Both the position numbers and the translations under genes were made by a program. From an uncultured Eubacteriales bacterium (GTDB taxonomy: Bacteria > Bacillota > Clostridia > Oscillospirales > Acutalibacteraceae), in assembly GCA_900316385.1 (NCBI GenBank), contig ONCP01000005.1, positions 42,125-106,124 of the forward strand: DNA of 64,000 nucleotides. Reading direction: 5' to 3'. A model generated the notes under the pieces. The model searched no databases. It was not told the DNA's origin and was given only the letters and a program-made list of their open reading frames with translations. The stretch's first letter is position 1; each line of letters starts with the position of its first letter. This document shows positions 23,818-32,943 of the stretch, in pieces.

Positions 23818-25200
23818 CTATTGCTGTTCCCTGCGCTTCAACTCATTGAGTATCATATTGGCGCACATATAGACGTTGCCGCCGCCCATTGTGAGGATCA
23901 GGTCGCCCTCGCGGGCGTTTTCGGTGACATACTTTGTGATGTCCTCAAAGGTATCGATACACTTTGAGCCCGGCACCTTGGCGCCGAGGTCGGTGTTATA
24001 TATATTGTATGTGTTGGTCTCTCTAACGGGCAGGATCGCGGAGATGATCGCCTCGTCGGGGATCTTGAGCGCCTCGGCGAAATCGTCGAGAAGCATAGCG
24101 GTGCGCGAGAAGGTGTGAGGCTGGAAAACCGCCCAGACCTTGTTGAAGCCCATTTTCATAGCGGCGTTGAGCGTCGCTGTGAGCTCCGTGGGATGATGAG
24201 CGAAGTCATCGGCGACCGTGACGCCGCAGGGATTGCCGAGTATCTCAAAGCGGCGGTGAACTCCGCCGAATTTGGAAAGATTCTCCGCGATGCTCTCGGG
24301 GCTTGCTCCGAGATAATGCGCCGCCGCCGCCGCGGCGAGAGCGTTGTAGATATTGTGGCGCCCCGGAACCATAAGCCTGATCTCGGCGAGCTTTTCGCCG
24401 CGGTACATAAGGTCAAATTTCTCGTGAACGCCCTTGTCCGAGCTGATATTCGCGGCGTAGTAATCGTTTGAGTCGCTGATTCCGTAGCTGAGCTTCTCGA
24501 TATCAACGTCCGTAAGACAATCGACGGTGTTTTGGTCGTCGCCGTTATAAATAACGAGCTTGGTGGTTTGGTGAGCGAATTTATTGAACGATTTTTTGAT
24601 ATTGTCGAGGTTCTTGAAGTAATCGAGATGGTCGGCGTCGACGTTGAGGATGATCGAGATATAGGGCGTCATCTCAAGGAAGGAATCGACGTATTCGCAC
24701 GCCTCGCAAACGATGATGTCGCTGTGACCGACGCAGCTGTTGCCGCCGATGAAGGGCAGCTTGCCGCCGATTATCGCGGACGGGTCGAAGCCCGCGCCGA
24801 TGAGTGTCTGGGTGAGCATACCCGTGGTCGAGGTCTTGCCGTGAGTGCCCGAAACGCCGATCGAGCGGTTGTAGCGCCGCGAAACGACGCCGAGCATTAC
24901 GCTCCGCTCAAGCTCCGGGATGCCGCGCTCGCGGGCAGCCTTGCGCTCGGGGTTATCCTCCTTGACCGCCGCGGAATAAACGATCAGCTGAGCGCCGTCG
25001 ATATTCTCCGCTCTGTGACCCATAAACACGGGGATACCGTAACTTTTGATTTTGTCAAGGGTCTCGCCCTCGTTCATATCGGAGCCCTGTATCTCAAAGC
25101 CCTCGCTCATAAGGATCTCGGCGAGAGGGCACATTCCGCTGCCGCCGATCCCGATAAAATGTATGCGCTTTACATTTTCAAGAATGTTGTCGTATTTCAT
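23818..25200 (-). CDS. murC: UDP-N-acetylmuramate--L-alanine ligase
   Basis: The 460-aa protein is a full-length MurC, which adds L-Ala to UDP-MurNAc in the cytoplasm with ATP. It has the N-terminal nucleotide-sugar domain (FIGIGGSGMCPLAEIL), P-loop GTHGKT (118-123), central ligase motifs (EACEYVDSFL, NVDADHLDYF) and the C-terminal domain (VADDFAHHPTEL, FQPHTFSRT). AAAGGAG lies 9 nt before the ATG. It is transcribed alone; murE is 22 kb away. Confidence 0.95.
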   Translation of the reverse strand: MKYDNILENVKRIHFIGIGGSGMCPLAEILMSEGFEIQGSDMNEGETLDKIKSYGIPVFMGHRAENIDGAQLIVYSAAVKEDNPERKAARERGIPELERSVMLGVVSRRYNRSIGVSGTHGKTSTTGMLTQTLIGAGFDPSAIIGGKLPFIGGNSCVGHSDIIVCEACEYVDSFLEMTPYISIILNVDADHLDYFKNLDNIKKSFNKFAHQTTKLVIYNGDDQNTVDCLTDVDIEKLSYGISDSNDYYAANISSDKGVHEKFDLMYRGEKLAEIRLMVPGRHNIYNALAAAAAAHYLGASPESIAENLSKFGGVHRRFEILGNPCGVTVADDFAHHPTELTATLNAAMKMGFNKVWAVFQPHTFSRTAMLLDDFAEALKIPDEAIISAILPVRETNTYNIYNTDLGAKVPGSKCIDTFEDITKYVTENAREGDLILTMGGGNVYMCANMILNELKRREQQ

Positions 25201-25333
25201 AAAAGGATCTCCTTTACGAATTGGTTTCTGTTGTTCAAGGCTCTGCTTTTCTCAAAGCAAGCGGTTGGTTTTACAGCTTTATTATATTGCTTTTCGGGGC
25301 AAAAATAAAGCCTTTTTTTAATTTTCTCGCATA

Positions 25334-25362
25334 TTGCCAAATATCGCTGTAAATGGTACAAT
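25334..25362 (+). promoter_or_regulatory. Promoter of the rlmD operon
   Basis: TTGCCA (25334-25339), 17-bp spacer, TACAAT (25357-25362), ~25 nt before the ATG. Confidence 0.7.
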
Positions 25363-25391
25363 AATTCTATACTTTTTTGGCGGTTGATCAT

Positions 25392-26762
25392 ATGGATTTG
25401 AAAAAGAACGACATAATTGATTTGAAAATCACCTCTATGACCGCTCAGGGCAGCGGCGTCGGCAAAACAGAGGACGGGATCGTGATTTTTGTCCCGAACT
25501 CCGCTGTCGGCGACGAGCTTGAGGTCAGGGTGCTCAAAACAAAGAAAACCTACGCCTACGGCAGAATCGAAAGCGTGAGGTCTCCCTCGCCCGACAGGAT
25601 CGAGCCCGACTGTCCCGTGTTTTTTAAATGCGGCGGTTGCGTTTTTCGGCATATCTCCTACGAGGCGGAGCTGAAAATAAAATATGACCGCGTTCGCGAC
25701 GCGCTGGAGAGGATCGGCGGCTTTAAGGATATAAGGCTCGACGCGGTCGTGCCAAATCCGCGCGTGAACCGCTACCGCAACAAGGCTCAGCTCCCCGCGC
25801 TTGACGGCGAGAGCGTGAGGCTGGGGTTCTTCGCGAACCACAGCCACAGGATAATCCCGCTCGACGGCTGTTTTTTGCAGCCCGAGCTGTTTGACAGGGT
25901 GATGAAGCTCACCGAGGAATTTATGAACGAGACCGCCCAGACCGCCTACGACGAACGAACGCTCAAGGGCAGGCTCAGGCACCTGTATATAAGATATGCG
26001 GAAGCGACGGGCGAGTTGATGGTTTGCCTTGTCGTGAACGGCAACGGGCTGAAGCAAGAGGATCTGCTCGTCAAAAAGCTCAGAGAACAGCTCCCCGAGC
26101 TGAAAACCGTGGTCATCAACTCGAACCGCGAGGACACCAACGTGATAATGGGCAGAAAAAACCGCGTGGTTTACGGCGAGGGGTACATCACGGACATTCT
26201 CAGAGGCAAGAGGTTCAAGCTGTCGGCGCTGTCGTTTTATCAGGTCAACCGAACTCAGGCGGAGCGGCTTTACGAGATTGCCGAGAATTACGCGGGACTC
26301 TCGGGCGGCGAGGTCCTGCTTGACCTTTACTGCGGTACGGGAACGATCGGGCTTACAATGGCGGAGAAATGCAGGGAGCTCATCGGCGTGGAGATCGTTG
26401 AGGACGCCGTGAACGACGCGCGCGAAAACGCTCGGCTCAACGGCGTAACCAACGCGCGCTTCATCTGCGGCGACGCGGCGTTCGCCGCCGAAAAGCTCAG
26501 AGCCGAGGGCATACGCCCCGACGTTATCATTATCGATCCGCCGCGCAAGGGCTGCGACGCCAAGCTGATCGAAACCGTCGTGAAAATGGCTCCAAAGCGC
26601 GTGGTTTACGTCAGCTGTGACCCTGAGACACTGGCGCGCGACCTGCGGCTGTTTGACGATTTGGGCTATTCGCCGAGAGAGGTGACGCCCGTTGATCTGT
26701 TCAGCCGAACGGCTCACATCGAAAATGTCGCGCTGATAGAGAGGTGCTCGGATGATCATTGA
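25392..26762 (+). CDS. rlmD: 23S rRNA (uracil-C5)-methyltransferase, RlmD/RlmCD type
   Basis: The 456-aa protein belongs to the TrmA/RumA family of SAM-dependent RNA uracil methylases. It has an N-terminal TRAM domain (residues ~5-60), the iron-sulfur Cys cluster (DCPVFFKCGGC), the SAM motif (LDLYCGTGTIGL) and the catalytic Cys in YVSCDPETLARD, preceded by IIDPPRKGC. The exact uracil (747, 1939 or both) is not readable from sequence. I chose the ATG at 25392; a TTG at 25377 in frame is possible. The ribosome binding site is weak (GGCGG). It is the first gene of a five-gene operon and overlaps the next by 11 nt. Confidence 0.9.
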   Translation: MDLKKNDIIDLKITSMTAQGSGVGKTEDGIVIFVPNSAVGDELEVRVLKTKKTYAYGRIESVRSPSPDRIEPDCPVFFKCGGCVFRHISYEAELKIKYDRVRDALERIGGFKDIRLDAVVPNPRVNRYRNKAQLPALDGESVRLGFFANHSHRIIPLDGCFLQPELFDRVMKLTEEFMNETAQTAYDERTLKGRLRHLYIRYAEATGELMVCLVVNGNGLKQEDLLVKKLREQLPELKTVVINSNREDTNVIMGRKNRVVYGEGYITDILRGKRFKLSALSFYQVNRTQAERLYEIAENYAGLSGGEVLLDLYCGTGTIGLTMAEKCRELIGVEIVEDAVNDARENARLNGVTNARFICGDAAFAAEKLRAEGIRPDVIIIDPPRKGCDAKLIETVVKMAPKRVVYVSCDPETLARDLRLFDDLGYSPREVTPVDLFSRTAHIENVALIERCSDDH

Positions 26763-27576
26763 CACACACGCCCATATCGGGCATATGATAGGCTTTAATA
26801 TGAAGGAAAGCGAGCTGCTGTACTCGATGGAGCGGTACGGGGTCGATTTTTCGCTGGTGAGCAACATCGAGGCGGCGGAGTTTGACCACAAAGGCAGAAA
26901 GATACCCGCGATCCTCCAAAAAAAACAGAACAAAATACTTCGCAGGACGCTTGAGATCGTCCGCCGCAACCCTCAAAAGCTCGGCGCGCTTATCTGGCTG
27001 AGGCTATTCTCGGAGCTTCCCGACGGGGAGACGGAACGGCTGATCGAAGAAAACCGCGGTCTGATCTACGGGATCAAGCTGCACCCCTTCCACTCAAGGA
27101 TAGCTCCCGACTCCGAGAGAGCAGAGGCGGTCTACCGCCTCGCGGCTGAATATGAGCTGCCGATAGTATCGCACACGGGCGGCTGTGAGGAGGCTCGCTC
27201 CGTTCATCTTTACAACGCGGCGAAAAAACACCCCGAGCTTGATTTTGTGATGGTGCATATGGATCTCGGCACCGACAACAGCGAGGCGCTTGAGCTGCTG
27301 GGAAGGCTCAAAAACCTTTACGGCGACACGACATGGGTTCCCGTTAAAACCACCGTCGAGGCGATCAAAAGATACGGCGGCGAAAAAATGATTTTCGGCA
27401 CCGACAATCCGATCGACGGCAAGGACACTCTGCTCCGCAACAAAACAGGCGACCGCTCGCTGTATCAGGCGTATTTCAACGAGCTGCGGGAGCTGATCTG
27501 TGAGGATGACTACGAGCTGCTTATGCACAAAAACGCCGAGAGGATTTTCAAGCTGAAAGCTATCACCAAAAGCTGA
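26752..27576 (+). CDS. Amidohydrolase-superfamily metal-dependent hydrolase
   Basis: The 274-aa protein is a TIM-barrel amidohydrolase with the metal ligands in order: H-A-H (residues 6-8, DTHAHIGH), a Lys/His segment (IKLHPF), His in VSHTGG, His in VMVHMD and Asp in FGTDNP. The size and HAHIG start fit the amidohydrolase_2 / TatD-like group; the substrate is unknown. It overlaps rlmD by 11 nt (GAGGTG upstream of ATG), so expression is coupled. Confidence 0.82.
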   Translation: MIIDTHAHIGHMIGFNMKESELLYSMERYGVDFSLVSNIEAAEFDHKGRKIPAILQKKQNKILRRTLEIVRRNPQKLGALIWLRLFSELPDGETERLIEENRGLIYGIKLHPFHSRIAPDSERAEAVYRLAAEYELPIVSHTGGCEEARSVHLYNAAKKHPELDFVMVHMDLGTDNSEALELLGRLKNLYGDTTWVPVKTTVEAIKRYGGEKMIFGTDNPIDGKDTLLRNKTGDRSLYQAYFNELRELICEDDYELLMHKNAERIFKLKAITKS

Positions 27577-27606
27577 AACCAAAATACAATATAGCGAGGT
27601 GGTTTT

Positions 27607-27942
27607 ATGTACCTGTTCGCGATCGTTGTACTTAGTTTTTTTGCCTTGATCGGCGTTTGTCATTTTCTGAGAGGCTTGGTCAGAGCTTTTTCGCGTCCGC
27701 CGAGGGATCGCGGGCTGATCCTTATCAAGCCGATAAAAAGCCGCGACAACGCGGAGTTTCTCCTGCGCTCCGCGGCAGGAAAGGTATTGTGGATGGGGCG
27801 TTTCGCGCCCGACAGCGTGATCGCGCTCGACTGCGATATGGACGACGAGACACGAAAGATCTGCGGTCTCGTTTGCAGGGACTATCCGTTTATGAAGCTC
27901 TGCTCGCGCGACGAGCTGAAAAGTATTATAGAAACGATTTAA
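27607..27942 (+). CDS. Small single-pass membrane protein
   Basis: The 111-aa protein has one N-terminal transmembrane helix (residues ~3-24) and then a cytoplasmic basic/mixed domain (RPPRDRGLILIKPIKSRDNAEFLLR...). I do not recognise the family. GCGAGGTGG lies 4-8 nt before the ATG. It sits between the amidohydrolase and recD2 genes with short gaps, so it is probably part of the operon. Confidence 0.7.
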   Translation: MYLFAIVVLSFFALIGVCHFLRGLVRAFSRPPRDRGLILIKPIKSRDNAEFLLRSAAGKVLWMGRFAPDSVIALDCDMDDETRKICGLVCRDYPFMKLCSRDELKSIIETI

Positions 27943-27963
27943 ACACTAAAATCGGTGAGGAAT

Positions 27964-30171
27964 ATGGAAAAAACAGGACTGTTCGAGCTTACGGGCTCGG
28001 TCGGTACAATTATATACAGAAACGACTCCAACGGCTACACCGTTCTCGAGCTGAATGACGAGGACGAAACGGTAGCCGTCGGAGTTATGCCCGACGTTAA
28101 CGCGGGAGAAACCGTAAGGCTTATCGGAGAATTTAAGCCGCACCCGAGCTACGGGATGCAGTTCTCGGTACATACCTACGAGAAAAGTATGCCCGAGGAC
28201 ATCGCCGGCATACTAAATTATCTCAGCTCGGGCTCGATCAAGGGCGTGGGACCCTCAACGGCGGCTCTGCTGATTGAAAAATTCGGCGCTAAAACGCTCG
28301 AGGTGCTCGAGAAGGAGCCCGAGCGCGTCGCGAAGCTGAAGGGTATCTCTCCCAAAAAAGCGAACGATATCTCCAAGCAGCTCAAGGAGAACACGGGCAT
28401 ACGCGAGATAATGCTCTATCTTTCGGAGTACGGGATCGGCGCTTCAAGCGTCGTGAAAATCTACAAGTGCTTCGGTTCAAAAGCGATCGATGAGATCGAC
28501 CGCAACCCCTACTGCCTATCGGAAGGCGATTTCGGGATCTCGTTTGAGAAGGCGGATTCGATCGCGATGAAGCAGGGCAGAGAACGCGACGACAGGCTGA
28601 GGATACGCGCGGGTCTCGCCTATGTGCTCAGCCACAACAAATCGAACGGTCACACCTGTCTGCCCGAGGACAGACTGACGGACACCTCGGCAAAATTTCT
28701 CGGGGTAACAAAGGAACAGGCTCAGTACGCGCTGGATACGATGATCGAGGACGGCTCGCTGATCCGCTACAACGCTCCAGACAGGGATTACATATTTGAC
28801 AACGCTATGTTCAAAGCGGAGAGCTATATCGCCTCCAGGATCAGAATGATGCTCCGCTTCCCCTCCCCTGCCTTCGGAGATATCGCCGAAAACATAAAGG
28901 CGATCGAGGAATGGGGCTCGATCAGCTACGCCGAGCTCCAGAAGGAAGCGATAACAAGGGCGCTGTCACAGGGCTTGCTTGTGCTGACGGGCGGACCCGG
29001 AACGGGAAAAACCACCACGCTCAACGCGATCATAAAAATACTGAAAAACAAGGGACAAAAGGTCCTGCTCTGCGCTCCGACGGGGCGCGCCGCTCAGAGA
29101 ATGAGCGAGGTCACCGGCGAAGAAGCCAAAACCATACACAGACTTCTTGAGGTTTCGTGGGGCATCGGCAACCTTATGGAATTCAAGCACAACGAAAAAA
29201 ATATGCTCGACTGCGACGCGCTGATCATTGACGAGGTGAGTATGGTTGACGCCTCTCTCTTTGAGTGCGTTATGAGGGCTCTGCCTCTCGGGTGCAGGCT
29301 TATCCTCGTGGGCGACGCCCACCAGCTTCCGTCGGTCGGCGCGGGAAATATCCTTGACGACCTGATAAGCTCCGATATCGTGCCCGTAGTACAGCTGACC
29401 GAGATATTCCGCCAGTCGCTTGAGAGCCTTATCGTCACGAACGCGCACAAGATCGTCAACGGCGAGCTGCCCGACCTCAATGTGAGAAACAAGGATTTCT
29501 TCTTTCTGCCGTGTCTGAACAAGCGCGATATCGAGCGGCTTGTGCTGGATCTCGCCTCGACGCGGCTAAAGAACGCCTACGGCTATGATATTTTCGGTGA
29601 CATACAGATCCTCGCGCCCGGTAGAAAGGGCGAGCTCGGGGTCAACGAGCTGAACAAGCTTCTTCAGGAGGAAATCAACCCTTCCGACCCCGAGAAAAAC
29701 GAACTGACCGTCGGCAACCGCGTTTTGCGCGAGGGCGACAAGGTAATGCAGACGCGCAATAACTACGACCTGCTCTGGACAAGGGACGACGGCGAAACGG
29801 GCGAGGGGATATTCAACGGCGAGATCGGGATCGTCGAGAGCGTCAACAGGCGCTCGCGGATCATAACGGTCAGATACGACGACCGAACCGCCGCGTATGA
29901 CTTTGACTTCGCGCCCGACCTTGACCTCAGCTACGCCACGACTGTTCACAAAAGTCAGGGCAACGAGTTTGAGGCGGTCATTATGCCGCTGTACAGCGGC
30001 TCGCCGATGCTTCAGTACAGAAATCTGCTTTACACCGCGGTCACACGCTCAAAAAAGCTGATGATAATCGTAGGAAGCGAAGCGGTGATCGAAAACATGG
30101 TGAAAAACAACCGCAAGAATATGCGGTACAGCGGACTCAAATACTTTTTGACGGAGGCGGACGATGAATAA
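27964..30171 (+). CDS. recD2: ATP-dependent 5'-3' DNA helicase RecD2
   Basis: The 735-aa protein is a RecD2/RecD-like superfamily 1B helicase that acts without RecBC. It has an N-terminal OB-like region, a helix-hairpin-helix segment (IKGVGPSTAALLIEKFG), Walker A (GGPGTGKTTT), Walker B (IIDEVSMVD), GDAHQLPSVGAG (motif III) and the C-terminal TVHKSQGNEFEAV (motif V-VI). The ATG at 27964 has GGTGAGG just upstream; an in-frame GTG at 27955 is less likely. It overlaps comF by 8 nt. Confidence 0.93.
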   Translation: MEKTGLFELTGSVGTIIYRNDSNGYTVLELNDEDETVAVGVMPDVNAGETVRLIGEFKPHPSYGMQFSVHTYEKSMPEDIAGILNYLSSGSIKGVGPSTAALLIEKFGAKTLEVLEKEPERVAKLKGISPKKANDISKQLKENTGIREIMLYLSEYGIGASSVVKIYKCFGSKAIDEIDRNPYCLSEGDFGISFEKADSIAMKQGRERDDRLRIRAGLAYVLSHNKSNGHTCLPEDRLTDTSAKFLGVTKEQAQYALDTMIEDGSLIRYNAPDRDYIFDNAMFKAESYIASRIRMMLRFPSPAFGDIAENIKAIEEWGSISYAELQKEAITRALSQGLLVLTGGPGTGKTTTLNAIIKILKNKGQKVLLCAPTGRAAQRMSEVTGEEAKTIHRLLEVSWGIGNLMEFKHNEKNMLDCDALIIDEVSMVDASLFECVMRALPLGCRLILVGDAHQLPSVGAGNILDDLISSDIVPVVQLTEIFRQSLESLIVTNAHKIVNGELPDLNVRNKDFFFLPCLNKRDIERLVLDLASTRLKNAYGYDIFGDIQILAPGRKGELGVNELNKLLQEEINPSDPEKNELTVGNRVLREGDKVMQTRNNYDLLWTRDDGETGEGIFNGEIGIVESVNRRSRIITVRYDDRTAAYDFDFAPDLDLSYATTVHKSQGNEFEAVIMPLYSGSPMLQYRNLLYTAVTRSKKLMIIVGSEAVIENMVKNNRKNMRYSGLKYFLTEADDE

Positions 30172-30808
30172 GCCTTTGAGGTTTCTGAAAGCCGCGATCC
30201 TCCCCGAGCGTTGTCCTTACTGCGGCAGGCTGGTCACAATGGACAAGCTCGGCTGTGAGACCTGTCTCGACAAATTTCCCGAAAAGCAGAGGCTTTTTTA
30301 CGCGCGTGGCGGCTACCCCTGCGCCGTACCGTTTTTGTACGACGACATCTTTAAGCAGGCTGTCAGACAGATGAAATTCAACTCACACCCCGAGTACGCG
30401 GAAAAGCTCTCCTACCCTCTCGCCGATGCGGTAAGAGCAGAGTTTGGGGATAAGATCGAACTGATCACCTATGTTCCGATGCATAAAAACCAGATCAGGG
30501 ACAGAGGCTACAATCAGGCAAAGCTGCTCGCGGAGCGGCTCTCCGAAAGGCTCGGAGTTCCCTGCGAAGCCTTGCTTATAAAGCACAAAATGAATCTGCC
30601 GCAGCACAGCCTGACCGCCAATGAAAGAAAGCTGAACGTCAGGGGCGTATACAAGGCGGTCAGCGAAGAAAAAATAAAGGACAGCGCGGTGCTCGTGGTT
30701 GACGACATCATTACTACGGGCTGTACGCTGGGCGAATGCTGTCGGATGCTCAAAAAGGCAAAGGCGAAAGAAATAATCTGCGCCGCCATTTGCGCCAGAC
30801 GCGACTGA
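30164..30808 (+). CDS. comF: ComF-family phosphoribosyltransferase-like protein
   Basis: The 214-aa protein has an N-terminal zinc ribbon (CPYCG...CETC) and a phosphoribosyltransferase domain with the PRPP loop VLVVDDIITTGCTL. This is the ComFC architecture, required for DNA uptake in competent bacteria and present in many non-competent ones. It overlaps recD2 by 8 nt, linking it to DNA processing. Confidence 0.9.
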   Translation: MNKPLRFLKAAILPERCPYCGRLVTMDKLGCETCLDKFPEKQRLFYARGGYPCAVPFLYDDIFKQAVRQMKFNSHPEYAEKLSYPLADAVRAEFGDKIELITYVPMHKNQIRDRGYNQAKLLAERLSERLGVPCEALLIKHKMNLPQHSLTANERKLNVRGVYKAVSEEKIKDSAVLVVDDIITTGCTLGECCRMLKKAKAKEIICAAICARRD

Positions 30809-30820
30809 CAGAAAAAAGGC

Positions 30821-30849
30821 TTGAAAAAGTTTTCGCCATAGAATATAAT
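30821..30849 (+). promoter_or_regulatory. Promoter of the mreB-like gene
   Basis: TTGAAA (30821-30826), 17-bp spacer, perfect TATAAT (30844-30849). Confidence 0.85.
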
Positions 30850-30890
30850 TACATTATAATAAAGCTTTAAAAACGAAAGGGTGTTTTGAT

Positions 30891-31907
30891 TTGGATATCG
30901 GTATTGATTTGGGCAGCAGCCGCACCAGGATCTTCATAGATAATAAAGGAAAGGTTCTTGACGAGGCGAGCGTTGCGGCGTACAACGTCGCGGAGAACAA
31001 GATCATAGCCGTCGGCGATGAGGCTTACGCTATGCTCGGCAAAACTCCCGACAGTATTCAGGCGGAATACCCGATCACGGACGGAGTGATCGCACAGTCG
31101 CTTTTGGTCGAGGATATGGTCAATATCCTGCTCAAGCACGTTTGCTCGAGCAAGATCGTTATGCCGAGGGTAGTCGCCGCGATCCCCGGGGATGTAACTG
31201 AGGTAGAGAAACGCGCCGTGGTCAACGCGATCAGCTCCTTCGGCGTGAGGAGAGTTTATCTGATCGAGAACACCAAGGTAGCCGCGATGGGCGCGGGCGC
31301 TGATATTATGGGTCCGCACGGAACGATGGTAGCGAATCTCGGCGCTGGTATCTCAAGCGTCGGAGTGCTCTCGCTGGGCGGTATCGCGGTGAGCAAGACC
31401 ATCAAGGTCGGCGGCAACAGAATGGACGACGAGATCGTTAAATATATGAAGCGTGAATACTCGCTGATAATCGGCAACCCGATGGCTGAAAGGTGCAAGA
31501 ATACTATCGGCTGTCTGATGAAGCCCGAGCAGGAGATCGCCTTCAGGGTCAAGGGACGCGACGCGCTCGGCGGTCTTCCGCGTTACGTAGACGTGACCGC
31601 GAGCGAGATAATGGACGTTATTATGGAGCCCGCGATGGAGATCGTAGCGGCTGTCAAGGATGTGCTTGAGCAGACGCCGCCCGAGCTGGTCGGCGACGTA
31701 TACACCGACGGAATGCTGTTGACAGGCGGTCTGGCAAAGATCACGGGCTTCGCGCAGCTTATCGCGGACAACACCGACGTAAAGGTCACTGTCGCCGAAA
31801 CCCCCGAGGACTGCGTGATACTCGGCTGCGGCGAAGCGATCAGATACATCTCCGAGGTGGAAAAAACCGCCAAGATCGACATCAACCCCCTGATGGCGGC
31901 ATATTAA
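30891..31907 (+). CDS. MreB/Mbl-like actin homologue with altered nucleotide motifs
   Basis: The 338-aa protein has the length and order of MreB: phosphate-1 loop GIDLGSSRTRIF, mid part VAAIPGDVTEVEKRAV, phosphate-2 region and adenosine loop LLTGGLAKITG. MreB guides cell-wall synthesis in rod cells. This copy is divergent: the phosphate-2 motif, normally D-I-G-G-G-T-T, reads N-L-G-A-G-I-S-S, and the IEEP signature reads IENT. Translation starts at TTG (30891), with AAAGGG upstream. No mreC/mreD follows, so a role outside the classical elongation complex, or a regulatory polymer, is possible. Confidence 0.8.
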   Translation: MDIGIDLGSSRTRIFIDNKGKVLDEASVAAYNVAENKIIAVGDEAYAMLGKTPDSIQAEYPITDGVIAQSLLVEDMVNILLKHVCSSKIVMPRVVAAIPGDVTEVEKRAVVNAISSFGVRRVYLIENTKVAAMGAGADIMGPHGTMVANLGAGISSVGVLSLGGIAVSKTIKVGGNRMDDEIVKYMKREYSLIIGNPMAERCKNTIGCLMKPEQEIAFRVKGRDALGGLPRYVDVTASEIMDVIMEPAMEIVAAVKDVLEQTPPELVGDVYTDGMLLTGGLAKITGFAQLIADNTDVKVTVAETPEDCVILGCGEAIRYISEVEKTAKIDINPLMAAY

Positions 31908-32024
31908 GGCGCGAAAACGGGGACAAAACCGCGAAAGCGGTCGGTTCCGCGCGCTTTTCACGAGCCGAGCGCCGACGTATAAAAAAGAAGCCTCTGACCT
32001 ATAATAGGACAGAGGTGATTTTTT

Positions 32025-32213
32025 ATGTTGTTTAACAATGAGCTGCCCGAGGGTTTCGAGCAGGCGCTGAGCAAGAATTTTTGCGCGATGAAGTACGTCA
32101 GCGAGCTTCCGCCGAGAAAGCAGAAGCGCGTGCTCCAAAAGGCAAAGGAGCTGAAAACTCAGGACGAAGTCAGGGATTATATTATTCAGCTCGCAGGGAG
32201 CCTGAGGATTTAG
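32025..32213 (+). CDS. Small conserved-type hypothetical protein (62 aa)
   Basis: A 62-aa mostly helical, charged protein (FEQALSKNF.. LPPRKQKRVLQKAKEL). It has a good ribosome binding site (AGAGGTGA) that is partly paired in a CCTCTG/CAGAGG hairpin (31991-32014). TATAAT lies at 32000-32005. Its last 32 nt overlap the convergent gene 32182-32853. The function is unknown. Confidence 0.65.
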   Translation: MLFNNELPEGFEQALSKNFCAMKYVSELPPRKQKRVLQKAKELKTQDEVRDYIIQLAGSLRI

Positions 32214-32853
32214 ACTTCAAAACAAGAAGGAGCGCGGATGAAGCGATCGGCAGGATACCGAGCAGCACCCAGAGGCCTCCGATAAAGAAAAAGCCGAGAC
32301 AGGCAAGAGACGCGCCGAGATGAAAATACAGCAAGGTAAAGCCGAACACCCTCGCCTTCGCGAGGGCCTTTCTGTCCTTGTCGATCGCGTAGCTGAGCAG
32401 AGAGGTCGTGAACTGGCGGTAATTATTTGATGAAAAAATCGTTGCGCTGACGTAGCCTTCGATCCTGTCGAACACCGTCCATTGATACGAGGCGGCGAAG
32501 AAGATCGGGTAAACGCGGACGAGCGGAGACACGCCGCTGGGAATAAAAACAAGCGCGATTATCGCCGCGAGGTCGATCCAAAGAGCAAGGCGCTCGCTCC
32601 TGAGCCTTGTGAATCTCGGCACAAGCACGGACAGCGACAGCCCGAGAAGGTACGCGAACGCTCCGAGCAGCCTGAGCAGAAGCGCCGTCGGCTCGCCCGC
32701 GAAGGCGTCGCGCACAACGCTGAGCAGGTTGACTGTCTGAGCGTTGCCGAATATTCCCGATAACTCCGTGACCGCGAAGCCGCCGAAGAAGCCGCCCACC
32801 GCTGCAACGGAATAATGAATATAATTGTCGTAATTTCTCTTCATTTCAAACAC
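32182..32853 (-). CDS. DUF1275 (YoaK-like) membrane protein
   Basis: The 223-aa protein has about six transmembrane helices in the DUF1275 pattern (GGFFGGFAVTE..., GxxVSATIFSSNNYRQ, FGFTLLYFHLGA); the family is an integral membrane group of unknown function. The start is unusual: the consensus promoter at 32862-32890 places transcription start at about 32853-32856, on the GTG start itself (the next ATG is 32844), and there is no Shine-Dalgarno sequence. The mRNA may be leaderless. The 3' end overlaps the convergent small gene by 32 nt. Confidence 0.82.
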   Translation of the reverse strand: MFEMKRNYDNYIHYSVAAVGGFFGGFAVTELSGIFGNAQTVNLLSVVRDAFAGEPTALLLRLLGAFAYLLGLSLSVLVPRFTRLRSERLALWIDLAAIIALVFIPSGVSPLVRVYPIFFAASYQWTVFDRIEGYVSATIFSSNNYRQFTTSLLSYAIDKDRKALAKARVFGFTLLYFHLGASLACLGFFFIGGLWVLLGILPIASSALLLVLKSKSSGSLRAE

Positions 32854-32861
32854 CGAAAGGT

Positions 32862-32890
32862 ATTATACCGCCGAGAGCCGATTTTGTCAA
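32862..32890 (-). promoter_or_regulatory. Consensus promoter of the DUF1275 gene
   Basis: On the minus strand a perfect TTGACA (32885-32890), 17-bp spacer and perfect TATAAT (32862-32867), only 9-18 nt before the candidate start codons. Confidence 0.85.
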
Positions 32891-32895
32891 AGCTT

Positions 32896-32925
32896 CGGGG
32901 CTGTCAAGATGACAGCCCCGTTTTT
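32896..32925. terminator. Hairpin after the vanW gene
   Basis: CGGGGCTGTCA/TGACAGCCCCG, 11-bp perfect stem directly after the vanW stop. The T-run is on the plus-strand side; on the minus strand it is a stem-loop with few Ts. It lies between the DUF1275 promoter and the vanW stop. Confidence 0.65.
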
Positions 32926-32943
32926 CAAAGCGGTATGATTTTG

